From Burkholderiaceae bacterium (lineage in GTDB: Bacteria > Pseudomonadota > Gammaproteobacteria > Burkholderiales > Burkholderiaceae), in the NCBI GenBank assembly GCA_030151165.1, contig JASLEM010000264.1, positions 1-6,766 of the forward strand: 6,766 nucleotides of DNA, given 5' to 3'. The number at the start of each line of letters is the position of its first letter. The first letter of the stretch is position 1. This document shows positions 1 to 6,278 of the stretch, in pieces. Made by a program: the position numbers and the translations under genes. The notes beneath the pieces were generated by a model. It did no database searches. It saw only the letters and a list, made by a program, of their open reading frames with translations, and was not told the DNA's origin.

Positions 1-1
1 C

Positions 2-685
2 GCGCGGCCCGGGCCCGAGGCCGGCGCGCCGCCGCTGCACCCGGTCGAGCAGGCCTGCCTGGTCGCGGCGACCCGGCACGGCCACCTGAGCTTCGACCTC
101 GCGCTCGCCGCAGTCACGCCCTGGGCGGACTGGATGCGCGGCCGCCTGAAGGTCGCCGGGCTCGCGACCGACGCGTCGCGCATCGAGCCCGCGCGCGCCG
201 CGATGATCGTGGTCGCGACGGCGTGGCTCGTCGTCGCCGGCGAGCGCATCCTGCATGCGCTGTCGACGCCGCGGCCGATGGCCTTCCTCGTGCTGCTGAC
301 GCTGGTCGACATCGCGTTGCTCGCGGCGCTGGCATTGCGCGTCGGCCGCCCGAGCCGGCGCGGCCGGCTGGCGCTGCGGGCGATCGGCAAGACGGTGCGC
401 ACGCAGCGCCAGCATGCCGCGCGCGACGCCAAGAAGGCCGGCGGCGCGCCCGCGATCGATCCGCGCCTGCTGCCCGTCACGTTCGCGCTGCTGGGGCCGT
501 CCGCCGTGCTCGCCGAGCCGCTGTTCACGGGCCTCGACCAGGCGATCGGGCCGATCGGCATGCGCCGCGCGGGCGTGCAGTCCGGCACGTCGGGCGCGTG
601 CAGCAGCGGCTCGAGCGGCGACGGCGGCGGGAGCGGTTGTGGCGGCGGCGGGGGATGCGGCGGCGGGGGCGGCTGCGGCGGCTGA
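2..685 (+). CDS. TIGR04222-like membrane protein with Gly/Cys-rich tail (5' end cut off)
   Basis: The reading frame is open from the left edge, so the true start lies outside; 227 residues are visible and end at TGA 683-685. An early stretch reads [16 protein letters not shown], which resembles the start of TIGR04222 domains, where a short helical region precedes two membrane segments. Two hydrophobic helices are visible at about residues 68-84 and 92-112, followed by a basic stretch rich in Arg and Lys (about 115-145). The C-terminus is low-complexity Gly/Ser with cysteines at residues 200, 213, 219 and 225; the last three are separated by exactly five glycines each. Proteins with this domain commonly end in a Gly/Cys-rich tail, but their function is unknown. 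The internal ATG at 134 is unlikely to be the start because the conserved-looking upstream part would be lost. The family assignment is from memory of the pattern and moderately sure; the coding call is firmer. Confidence 0.75.
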   Translation, partial: ARPGPEAGAPPLHPVEQACLVAATRHGHLSFDLALAAVTPWADWMRGRLKVAGLATDASRIEPARAAMIVVATAWLVVAGERILHALSTPRPMAFLVLLTLVDIALLAALALRVGRPSRRGRLALRAIGKTVRTQRQHAARDAKKAGGAPAIDPRLLPVTFALLGPSAVLAEPLFTGLDQAIGPIGMRRAGVQSGTSGACSSGSSGDGGGSGCGGGGGCGGGGGCGG

Positions 686-754
686 GCGCGAAGGGCGGCC
701 GTCGGGCGCGCGCCCACGCTCGGCGCGCCGGGTCCGCCGATCGCCTGCACATCG

Positions 755-769
755 ATCCCGCGTCGGGAT
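755..769 (+). terminator. Possible weak hairpin after the Gly/Cys-tail gene
   Basis: ATCCCG (755-760) and CGGGAT (764-769) form a perfect 6-bp stem with a 3-base loop, 70 bases after the stop of the upstream gene and before argJ. A further 12-bp palindrome, GGGCGCGCGCCC, lies at 704-715. Neither is followed by a T tract, so intrinsic termination is only a possibility; in such GC-rich DNA some hairpins arise by chance. Confidence 0.25.
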
Positions 770-825
770 GCGGCAACGCGACGGCGGCCATTCGCCCCGC
801 GCGCCGAAACGTCACGACGGCCTTC

Positions 826-849
826 TAGAATCGCGTCTCTTTCCTGGAG
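826..849 (+). promoter_or_regulatory. argJ -10-like box and ribosome binding site
   Basis: TAGAAT at 826-831 is the most -10-like hexamer in the gap before argJ, but I find no good -35 box 16-18 bases upstream. GGAG at 846-849 sits 8 bases before the ATG at 858, a normal Shine-Dalgarno spacing. This site decides the start, since the argJ frame stays open upstream as far as 414. The binding site is convincing; the promoter element is weak. Confidence 0.4.
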
Positions 850-857
850 CCCACGCC

Positions 858-2102
858 ATGCCCGTCAACCTCGCCGCCCCGAATCCCGCCAGCCTGCATC
901 CCGTGCCCGGCGTGCGCCTGGGCATCGCCATGGCCGGCGTGCGCAAGGCCAACCGCAAGGATCTCGTCGTGCTCGTGCTCGACGCCGGCACGCACGTCGC
1001 GGGCGTGTTCACGCAGAACCGCTTCTGCGCGGCGCCGGTGCAGGTCTGCCGCGAGCACTTGGCCACGGGCGGGCGCGACGGCCAGGACGGCATCCGCGCG
1101 CTCGTGATCAACACCGGCAACGCGAACGCCGGCACCGGCGCCGACGGCCTCGCGCGCGCGCGCCGCACCTGCGAGGCCGCGGCGGGCCTGCTCGGCCTCA
1201 AGCCGCAGCAGGTGCTGCCGTTCTCGACCGGCGTGATCATGGAGTCCCTGCCCGTCGAGCGCATCGAGGCCGGCCTGCCCGCCGCGCTCGGCGACCTCGC
1301 GCCCGCGAACTGGGCGAATGCCGCCGCCGGCATCATGACGACCGACACGCTGCCCAAGGCCGCGTCCGTGCAGGCGACGATCGGCGGGCGCACCGTCACC
1401 GTCACCGGCATCAGCAAGGGCGCCGGCATGATCCGCCCGAACATGGCGACGATGCTGGGCTTCCTCGCCACCGACGCCGTCGTCGCGCCCGCGGTGCTGC
1501 AGCTGCTCGCGAAACAGGCCGCCGACGCGTCGTTCAACCGCATCACGATCGACGGCGACACGTCGACCAACGACAGCTTCGTCGTCATCGCCACGCAGCA
1601 GGCCGGCCACGCGCGCATCGACACGATCGACTCCGAGGACGGCCAGGCGCTGCTCGCCGCGGTGACGCAGGTCTCGCAGCAGCTCGCGCAGGCGATCGTG
1701 CGCGACGGCGAAGGCGCGACCAAGTTCATCACGGTGCAGGTCGACGGCGGCCGCACCGAGGCCGAGTGCAAGCTCGCGGCCTACGCGATCGCGCATTCGC
1801 CGCTCGTCAAGACCGCGTTCTTCGCGAGCGACCCGAACCTCGGCCGCATCCTGGCCGCGGTGGGCTATGCCGGCATCGACGATCTCGACCAGTCGAAGAT
1901 CGACCTGTTCCTCGACGACGTCGCGGTCGTCACCGACGGCGGCCGCCGCGCCGACTATCGCGAGGAGGACGGCGCGCGCGTGATGAAGCAGGCCGAGATC
2001 ACCGTGCGCATCCACCTGCACCGCGGCGAGGCCTCGGCGACGGTGTGGACGTGCGACCTCTCGTACGACTACGTGAAGATCAACGCCGACTACCGGAGCT
2101 GA
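858..2102 (+). CDS. argJ: Bifunctional glutamate N-acetyltransferase / amino-acid acetyltransferase ArgJ
   Basis: ArgJ moves the acetyl group from N-acetylornithine to glutamate, giving ornithine and N-acetylglutamate (cyclic arginine pathway). Bifunctional members also make N-acetylglutamate from acetyl-CoA. It acts in the cytosol. The product is 414 residues, normal for the family. The autocleavage motif [14 protein letters not shown] spans residues 188-200, with the nucleophile Thr198, which becomes the N-terminus of the beta chain. STGVIM at 123-128 holds the Thr-Gly pair of the oxyanion hole. NTGNANAGTG (85-94), the TTDTLPK region (161-167), DGDTSTNDS and the C-terminal NADYRS are also family hallmarks. 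The start at 858 is chosen for its GGAG site and because MPVNL...P...PVPGVRLG is the expected N-terminus. Whether this enzyme is mono- or bifunctional cannot be told from sequence alone. The next gene starts 4 bases after the stop, which suggests co-translation. Confidence 0.97.
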   Translation: MPVNLAAPNPASLHPVPGVRLGIAMAGVRKANRKDLVVLVLDAGTHVAGVFTQNRFCAAPVQVCREHLATGGRDGQDGIRALVINTGNANAGTGADGLARARRTCEAAAGLLGLKPQQVLPFSTGVIMESLPVERIEAGLPAALGDLAPANWANAAAGIMTTDTLPKAASVQATIGGRTVTVTGISKGAGMIRPNMATMLGFLATDAVVAPAVLQLLAKQAADASFNRITIDGDTSTNDSFVVIATQQAGHARIDTIDSEDGQALLAAVTQVSQQLAQAIVRDGEGATKFITVQVDGGRTEAECKLAAYAIAHSPLVKTAFFASDPNLGRILAAVGYAGIDDLDQSKIDLFLDDVAVVTDGGRRADYREEDGARVMKQAEITVRIHLHRGEASATVWTCDLSYDYVKINADYRS

Positions 2103-2106
2103 GCGG

Positions 2107-2424
2107 ATGGCGGACGCTCCCGTGGAGCCGACGCTCGCCGAACTGCGCCGCGACCGCGTGCGCATCTGGCTCTGGTTGCCGCTCGGCGCGCTGGCGATGT
2201 TCGTCGTCGTGAAGATCTGGCGGATGGCGGCGGGCGAGCCGCCGGCGGCGCTCTACAAGACGCTGGACGTCGCGTGGATCGCCGTCACCTTCGCGCTGAT
2301 CTGGCGCCACTCGTCGCGCCGCTGCCCGACCTGCGACCACCGGTACCTGCGCGGCTATCCGTGGATCTCGCTGAAGCAGGTCAGGTGCTCGGTCTGCGGG
2401 CACGAGGTGCCGCCCGGCGCCTGA
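2107..2424 (+). CDS. Small two-helix membrane protein with C-terminal zinc ribbon
   Basis: I do not recognise a named family for this 105-residue protein. After a charged N-terminus (1-19) it has two hydrophobic helices, at about 20-37 and 53-66, joined by a short loop with a GEPP turn. The C-terminal part carries CPTC at 73-76 and CSVC at 94-97, followed by GHE. This is a four-cysteine zinc-ribbon-like arrangement with a 17-residue spacer, containing the aromatic run RYLRGYPWI. By the positive-inside rule the Arg-rich ribbon (HSSRR before C73) probably faces the cytosol. Translation likely couples to argJ: the gap is 4 bases, and GGAG at 2095-2098, inside the last argJ codons, lies 8 bases before the ATG. 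The good ribosome site, the hydrophobic pattern and the paired cysteines support a real gene. There is no visible link to arginine synthesis other than position. Confidence 0.8.
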   Translation: MADAPVEPTLAELRRDRVRIWLWLPLGALAMFVVVKIWRMAAGEPPAALYKTLDVAWIAVTFALIWRHSSRRCPTCDHRYLRGYPWISLKQVRCSVCGHEVPPGA

Positions 2425-2427
2425 GCT

Positions 2428-2465
2428 GCCGGGTCGAGCCGCCGGGTCGAGCCGCTGCCGGGTCG
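2428..2465 (+). repeat. Short tandem repeat, 13-bp unit
   Basis: Just after the stop of the zinc-ribbon gene, GCCGGGTCGAGCC occurs twice in direct succession (2428-2440 and 2441-2453). After a 3-base interruption there is a partial third copy, GCCGGGTCG (2457-2465). It lies in the 146-bp noncoding gap before the next gene. It is probably a replication-slippage product; no function can be claimed. Confidence 0.7.
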
Positions 2466-2502
2466 CCCGCGCAACGGCGCGACGCGCGCGGCCGCTCCCG
2501 GC

Positions 2503-2532
2503 TTGCCCGTTCCCGCGCGGCGCTGTTAGGAT
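2503..2532 (+). promoter_or_regulatory. Candidate sigma-70-type promoter for the 97-residue gene
   Basis: TTGCCC (2503-2508) and TAGGAT (2527-2532) are separated by 18 bases, an acceptable -35/-10 arrangement. Transcription would start near 2539, about 30 bases before the ATG at 2571. This is the best two-box promoter on the + strand of the window. GAGG at 2560-2563 would be the ribosome binding site, 7 bases before that ATG. The call rests on motif match only. Confidence 0.4.
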
Positions 2533-2570
2533 GGCGGCTCCCGCCGCTTCCCACCGACCGAGGCACCCCC

Positions 2571-2864
2571 ATGACGATTCACTCCACCCCGATCCGACGG
2601 CGCTTCCAGCGCGGCTCGATCGTGCGCGGAGCCATCGTCGCCACGGCGCTGGTCGGCGCGCTCGGCCTGCAACTCGCCGGGCCGCGACTGCAGGGCCGAC
2701 TGGCCGCGATGGCCGGCATCGAGTGGGTGGCACCGGGCGCCATGCCGATGGTGGCCCCCACGCCGTCGCCGTCGATGTCCTCGCCGTGCGGTTCGCCGTC
2801 GGCCGCCTCTCATCCGTGCAAGGTCGCGGACGCCGCCGGCAACGGCACCGCACCGGCCATCTAG
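2571..2864 (+). CDS. Small membrane-anchored or exported hypothetical protein
   Basis: This 97-residue product has no family I recognise. It begins with a basic segment (RRRFQRGSIVR, residues 9-19), followed by a hydrophobic helix at about 20-36. That pattern fits an uncleaved N-terminal anchor or a signal peptide. Residues 55-80 are rich in Pro, Ser and Met (for example MPMVAPTPSPSMSSP), looking like a disordered linker. Two cysteines, C73 and C83, fall in the C-terminal part and could form a disulfide outside the membrane. Support for a real gene is a plausible promoter at 2503-2532, GAGG at 2560-2563, and a signal-like start. Against it is the low complexity, and in such GC-rich DNA open frames arise by chance. 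The MFS gene begins 152 bases later on the same strand and could be co-transcribed. Confidence 0.55.
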   Translation: MTIHSTPIRRRFQRGSIVRGAIVATALVGALGLQLAGPRLQGRLAAMAGIEWVAPGAMPMVAPTPSPSMSSPCGSPSAASHPCKVADAAGNGTAPAI

Positions 2865-2899
2865 TTCTCCCAGCACCGCCCGGGCCTCGACCCGACGAA

Positions 2900-2917
2900 C
2901 CGCTGGGAACCCAGCGG
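2900..2917 (+). promoter_or_regulatory. Perfect 8-bp inverted repeat before the MFS gene
   Basis: CCGCTGGG (2900-2907) and CCCAGCGG (2910-2917) are exact reverse complements separated by AA. The site lies 36 bases after the small-protein stop and 99 bases before the MFS start. It could be a hairpin in the RNA (terminator or attenuator without a T tract) or a dyad operator for a dimeric repressor. An alternative partner for its left arm lies at 2864-2874, where GTT plus CCCAGC can pair with GCTGGGAAC (2902-2910). No regulator gene is present nearby. Confidence 0.5.
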
Positions 2918-3016
2918 GAATCGTCCTCGACCGTCGCCACGACGCCCCCGCTGCAACGATCTCGTCGCCGACACCGCCTCCGCAGGCACGGCACGACGAA
3001 CAGGGAGACTTCGAAC

Positions 3017-4420
3017 ATGGACAGGAAACTGGCCTCTGGCCAATCCGGCCGCTCCAGGCGCGAGACCCGCGCCACGCCCCGGCTGAAGCGCGCGCTCGCC
3101 GCGCTGCGCGCCCGCTTCGCGCTGGCGCCGAACGACCTGCTGCGCGACCTCGTCTACCGCCGCCTCTGGGCCTCGGTGCTGACGAGCTCGTTCGGCGCGC
3201 AGATCATGATGCTCGCGCTGCCGCTCACGGCGGCCGTGCTGCTGCATGCGCAGCCGACGCAGATGGGCCTGCTCACGGCGATGGAGATCCTGCCGTTCGT
3301 GCTGTTCTCGCTGCCGTCCGGCGTGTGGCTCGACCGCGTGCGCAAGCTGCCGGTGTACATCGCCGGCGAGCTCACGTTCGCCGCGACGGCCGTCAGCGTG
3401 CCGCTCGCGTGGTGGGCGGGCGTGCTGTCGATCTGGTGGCTGTACGTCGTCGCGTTCATGATCGGCGTGGTCAACACGAGCGCCGGCAGCGCGGCGCAGA
3501 TCGTGCTGACGCAGGTCGTCGCGCGCGACCGGCTGATCGAGGCGCACGCGAAGAACGCGCTCGCGAGCTCCGGCGCCGAAGTGGCCGGGCCGGGCTTGGC
3601 GGGCGCGCTGATCAAGCTGCTCGGCGCGCCGGTGGCCTTGCTGGTCGACGCCGCGCTGCTGCTGGCGTCGGCGGGCATCCTGCGCGGCATCCGGGTCGAC
3701 GAGCAGGCCCCGACGGCCTCCGGCGAGTTCTGGAGCGAGCTGAAGGCGGGCGTGCGCTTCGTCCGCTCGAACCGGCTGCTGGTGACGCTCGCCTGCTGCG
3801 TCGGCGCCTGGCAGCTCTGCTACAACGCGGCGCTGGTCGTCACGATCCTGTTCGGCACGCGCACGCTGGGCATGTCCGAGCAGGGCGTCGGCCTCAGCTA
3901 CGTGTTCCTGGGTGTCGGCACCGTGGCCGCGAGCCTGGTCGGCGGGCGCGTCAGCCGGCGCGTCGGACCGGGGCCGTGCATGGCGCTGGCATTCGCGCTG
4001 TGCGCGGTCGAGTGGCTGATGTTGTCGCTGGCGCCGGTCGGGCCGGTGGGCGTCGCGATGTTCGCGGCGAGCCTGACGCTGTTCGGTCTCGGCGCGGTGC
4101 TGATCTTCATCAACTTCATCTCGCTGCGCCAGGCCGTGACGCCCGCGCCCATGCTCGGGCGCATGACCAGCACGATGCGCTGGCTGATCCTGATCCCCGC
4201 CGGCCCGGGCGCGCTGGTCGGTGGCTGGCTCGGCGAGCACGTGAACCTGCGCGCGTCGTTCGCCTTCGCGGGCATCGGCGGCGTGCTGCTGACGCTCTTC
4301 GCGTGGCGCAGCCCGGTGCTGCGCGCGGTGCGCGTGCTGCCGGTGCTGTCGTCGCCGAACGAGCTGCCGCCGGGACAGGGCGGCGACGGCGAATGCGCGT
4401 CGGAGCTGCTGCGGCCCTGA
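3017..4420 (+). CDS. MFS transporter, EntS/MFS_3-type exporter
   Basis: A 467-residue inner-membrane transporter with about twelve hydrophobic helices between residues 50 and 432. It has a cytosolic basic N-terminus of about 45 residues and a hydrophilic tail from about 440. The cytosolic loop between helices 2 and 3 carries the MFS signature A-like GVWLDRVRKLP (102-112). NALASSGAEVAGPGLAG (180-196) matches the conserved stretch of the MFS_3 group (PF05977, with the enterobactin exporter EntS and some drug exporters). A central loop with ELKAGVRFVRSNRLL (241-255) is also characteristic. Members use the proton gradient to export small molecules; the substrate here cannot be inferred, and no siderophore or antibiotic synthesis gene is visible. 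The ATG at 3017 has a strong GGGAG site at 3003-3007, 9 bases upstream, and the next Met (64) lies inside helix 1. The gene is convergent with the PEP-CTERM gene. Confidence 0.93.
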   Translation: MDRKLASGQSGRSRRETRATPRLKRALAALRARFALAPNDLLRDLVYRRLWASVLTSSFGAQIMMLALPLTAAVLLHAQPTQMGLLTAMEILPFVLFSLPSGVWLDRVRKLPVYIAGELTFAATAVSVPLAWWAGVLSIWWLYVVAFMIGVVNTSAGSAAQIVLTQVVARDRLIEAHAKNALASSGAEVAGPGLAGALIKLLGAPVALLVDAALLLASAGILRGIRVDEQAPTASGEFWSELKAGVRFVRSNRLLVTLACCVGAWQLCYNAALVVTILFGTRTLGMSEQGVGLSYVFLGVGTVAASLVGGRVSRRVGPGPCMALAFALCAVEWLMLSLAPVGPVGVAMFAASLTLFGLGAVLIFINFISLRQAVTPAPMLGRMTSTMRWLILIPAGPGALVGGWLGEHVNLRASFAFAGIGGVLLTLFAWRSPVLRAVRVLPVLSSPNELPPGQGGDGECASELLRP

Positions 4421-4487
4421 AGAACGGCCAGCCATGGAAAAAGCCGCCGGGCGCTGGCGCGTTCGGTGGCTCGATGGGGGCGTCGCA

Positions 4488-4508
4488 GCGCGAGGCCGGG
4501 CCTCGCGC
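4488..4508. terminator. Strong hairpin between convergent genes
   Basis: GCGCGAGGCC (4488-4497) and GGCCTCGCGC (4499-4508) are exact reverse complements. As RNA this folds as a 9-bp GC-rich stem with a 3-base loop on either strand. It is in the 98-bp gap between the MFS stop (4420) and the PEP-CTERM stop (4519), the position expected for a shared bidirectional terminator. Neither side has a T tract, so it may act as a 3'-end stabiliser or assist Rho rather than terminate alone. Confidence 0.6.
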
Positions 4509-4518
4509 CACGCGCGCC

Positions 4519-5172
4519 TTACTTCGCGCGGCGGCGGCTCAGGCCGAACAGGCCCAGCAGGGCGGCGCCCATCATCGCGATGGTCGACGGCTCCGGCACG
4601 GCGGTGGCGACGCGGATGTCGTCGATCGAGCTGCCCCACGAGTCGCTCGTGCCGGTGGCGGCGAACGTCAGCGTGGTGGTCGCGTCGGTGGCGACGAAGG
4701 TCGTCGAGAACTCGGTCCAGACGTTGTCGGACGTCGTGTTCGCGGCCAGCGCGGGGGCGGCGATCGCGCCCGAGCCGGTGTCGTACGACAGGCCGTTCGT
4801 GCTGGCCGGGGCGACGCCGCCGGGGAACACGCTGTTGTACGTCGCGCTCGCCGGGCGGCTGGAGTACCAGAAGCTCAGCGTGTAGGTCTGGCCGGCGGTC
4901 GTGGCGATGGTCTGGCTCATCGAGGCGTTGGCGTTCGAGTCGAGCTCGACGAAGTAGTCGCCGTCCTTGGCGGTGCCGACGATGTCGCGGCGGACTTCGA
5001 TGGCGCTGCCGCCGAGCGCCGTCCAGCCGTACAGCTGGGTGCCGGTGTACATGCCGTAGTCGCCGTCGGGCAGCACGGCGCTTTCGAAGCTGCCGTCCAC
5101 GAGCAGGTTGGTGGAGGCGAAGGCCGAGCACGCGCTCAGGAGCGTGGCGGCGGCGAAGAGGCGTTTGTACAT
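4519..5172 (-). CDS. PEP-CTERM sorting domain protein with DUF642-like fold
   Basis: A 217-residue secreted protein. Residues 1-19 form a signal peptide ending AFA, with likely cleavage before Ser20. The body begins NLLVDGSFES (22-31) and includes IEVRR (58-62), DGDYFVELDSN (70-80) and GQTYTLSFWYSSRP (94-107). That is the pattern of DUF642/galactose-binding-like beta sandwiches common among PEP-CTERM proteins. The C-terminus is a complete sorting tag: VPEPS at 192-196, a hydrophobic helix at about 198-211 and the basic end RRRAK. In this system an exosortase of the EpsH/XrtA type is thought to cleave near the PEP motif and release the protein to the outside, often alongside exopolysaccharide. 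No exosortase is in this window, as is usual for scattered substrates. The ATG at 5172 gives a proper signal peptide, but only a poor ribosome site precedes it. Cys15 follows LSA and could form a lipobox (see findings). Confidence 0.92.
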   Translation of the reverse strand: MYKRLFAAATLLSACSAFASTNLLVDGSFESAVLPDGDYGMYTGTQLYGWTALGGSAIEVRRDIVGTAKDGDYFVELDSNANASMSQTIATTAGQTYTLSFWYSSRPASATYNSVFPGGVAPASTNGLSYDTGSGAIAAPALAANTTSDNVWTEFSTTFVATDATTTLTFAATGTSDSWGSSIDDIRVATAVPEPSTIAMMGAALLGLFGLSRRRAK

Positions 5173-5204
5173 GGAGAAGAACCCACTGCTGGAAAAGACG
5201 ATGG

Positions 5205-5259
5205 ATCAGGCAATCCTGATTTATGTGCAATATTGCACTGCAGTGGAATCCGCCGACAA
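5205..5259 (-). promoter_or_regulatory. Palindrome cluster and candidate promoter of the PEP-CTERM gene
   Basis: Within an AT-rich stretch 33-73 bases upstream of the gene lie three inverted repeats. ATCAGG-CAAT-CCTGAT (5205-5220) is a 6-bp stem with a 4-base loop. GTGCAATATTGCAC (5225-5238) is a perfect 14-bp palindrome. CACTGCAGTG (5236-5245) is a perfect 10-bp palindrome that overlaps the second by 3 bases. On the - strand a weak promoter can be drawn with TTGTCG (5259-5254) and CAATAT (5235-5230), 18 bases apart. It would put the 14-bp palindrome over the -10 box and the 5205-5220 hairpin in the mRNA leader. I looked for a sigma-54 GG-N10-GC site and found none convincing. The palindromes are certain; the promoter is a guess. 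Confidence 0.5.
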
Positions 5260-5332
5260 CCCCCCTTTGTGGTGAGACGCCAGAGTCGTGTTACCGCGGA
5301 TCTTGGCGAAAGTGGGCGCACACGCGGATAAC

Positions 5333-5376
5333 CGTGACGGAGTTCACGTTTCGCCGCGTTCGGCCTTCTCGGGCCG
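5333..5376 (-). terminator. Two hairpins downstream of ugpQ
   Basis: Beginning 10 bases after the ugpQ stop on the - strand are two stems: CGGCC/GGCCG with a 6-base loop (5376-5361) and CGTGA/TCACG with a 6-base loop (5348-5333). A longer imperfect repeat follows, GTTACCGCG (5290-5298) against CGCGG-A-TAAC (5323-5332). There is no T tract. They may end or pause transcription between ugpQ and the PEP-CTERM gene, which would then depend on its own promoter. Confidence 0.35.
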
Positions 5377-5385
5377 TTACGATCT

Positions 5386-6150
5386 TTACGTCGCCGACGC
5401 TCGACCGGCCCGCGCGTCGGCCGAAAAGCGGCGCACTTCGTCGGTGATGACGCCGTCGACCCCCGCCGCCCACATCGCGGCGACGTCCGACGGCGCGTTG
5501 GGCGTGTAGACGAGCGCATGCCGGCCCGAGGCGTGCAGGCGCGCCACGAGGGCGGCATCCATCAGCTTGAAGTTCGTGACGACGGCGACGCAGGCGAGTT
5601 CCTGCGCCGTCTCGAACCAGCCGTCCCACAGCGTGTCGAGCAGCAGCGCGCGCGGCAGCGCCGGCGCGGCCGCGGCCGCGGCGCGCAGCGCGGTGACGTC
5701 GAACGAGCTGAGCAGGGGCGGCGGCGCGCTGCCGGCCCACAGCGCCGCGGCGGCCTGGGCGACGAGCTCGCCCGTCAGCGCCTCGACGCCGGGCGTCGGC
5801 TTGATCTCGAGGTTGACCGCGCACCCGTTGGCGATCACGAAGCGCGCGATGGCGGCCAGCGTGGGCATCGGCTCGCCCGCGTGGAGCGCGCCGTGCCAGG
5901 CGCCGGCGTCGAGCTGCGACAGCGCGCCCCACGCATGCTCGCCGGCGGTGCCGACACCGGAGGTCGTGCGCTCGAGCTCGCTGTCGTGGAGCAGGAACGG
6001 GACGCGGTCGGACGACAGCTTCACGTCGCACTCGAACATCCGGAACCCGTTCGCGAAGCCTTCGCGGAACGCGGCCAGCGTGTTCTCGGGCGCGTGCTTG
6101 CCGGCGCCGCGGTGGGCGATCCAGGACGGGTAGGGCCAGGGCGTCGGCAT
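5386..6150 (-). CDS. ugpQ: Glycerophosphodiester phosphodiesterase UgpQ
   Basis: The enzyme hydrolyses glycerophosphodiesters, the deacylated phospholipid headgroups, to glycerol-3-phosphate and an alcohol. With 254 residues and no signal peptide it fits the cytosolic UgpQ type. It is a GDPD TIM barrel: WIAHRGAGKHAPENT (10-24) supplies the catalytic His13 and Arg14, FECDVK (39-44) the metal-binding Glu40 and Asp42, and LLHDSELERTT (53-63) the second catalytic His55. NLEIKPTPG (113-121) holds the metal ligand Glu115, and VYTPNAP...GVDGVITDEV (214-239) closes the barrel. All key residues are present. I chose ATG 6150 because homologues begin just before the PWPYP...AHRG segment. The frame stays open to 6288, where MCTYG... 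would add 46 residues of unconserved Arg-rich sequence; a GTG at 6183 is another option. None has a clear Shine-Dalgarno site. No ugpABCE transporter genes are adjacent. It is divergent from the oxidoreductase gene. Confidence 0.93.
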   Translation of the reverse strand: MPTPWPYPSWIAHRGAGKHAPENTLAAFREGFANGFRMFECDVKLSSDRVPFLLHDSELERTTSGVGTAGEHAWGALSQLDAGAWHGALHAGEPMPTLAAIARFVIANGCAVNLEIKPTPGVEALTGELVAQAAAALWAGSAPPPLLSSFDVTALRAAAAAAPALPRALLLDTLWDGWFETAQELACVAVVTNFKLMDAALVARLHASGRHALVYTPNAPSDVAAMWAAGVDGVITDEVRRFSADARAGRASAT

Positions 6151-6278
6151 GGTGGCGGCGATGGGGTCGATGAAGAGCGTGACCCGGCGGCGACGCGCAG
6201 GCTTCGTCGTCCGGGAACCGAGTGTTGACCGGCGCGGAAGGGTGCGCCGGCCGGCCGTGCGCGCCAGTGTAGGCCCGT

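Noticed and set aside
414..857. Upstream extension of argJ to an ATG at 414
   Set aside because: The added 148 residues are Arg/Ala-rich, overlap the previous gene in another frame and have no counterpart in ArgJ; the site at 846-849 fixes the start at 858.
825..2165. Two - strand frames (446 and 319 codons) opposite argJ
   Set aside because: They mirror argJ codon bias, show low-complexity composition and have no recognisable motif; ArgJ is certain on the other strand.
2861..5230. Long - strand open frame of 789 codons across the MFS and PEP-CTERM genes
   Set aside because: The translation is Arg/His/Gln/Ala-rich with no domain, crosses two well-supported genes and their terminator, and is a typical GC-rich shadow frame.
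5220..5250. Sigma-54 promoter for the PEP-CTERM gene
   Set aside because: TTGCA occurs, but no TGGCA-type -24 element is found at the required spacing on either strand.
3325..5331. + strand frame of 668 codons overlapping the MFS and PEP-CTERM genes
   Set aside because: Arg/Ala/Gly-rich translation without structure; it is out of frame with the MFS gene and antisense to the PEP-CTERM gene.
5376..5390. TTACGAT on the + strand as a promoter
   Set aside because: It would only read antisense into ugpQ, has no -35 partner, and no + strand gene follows until 6415.
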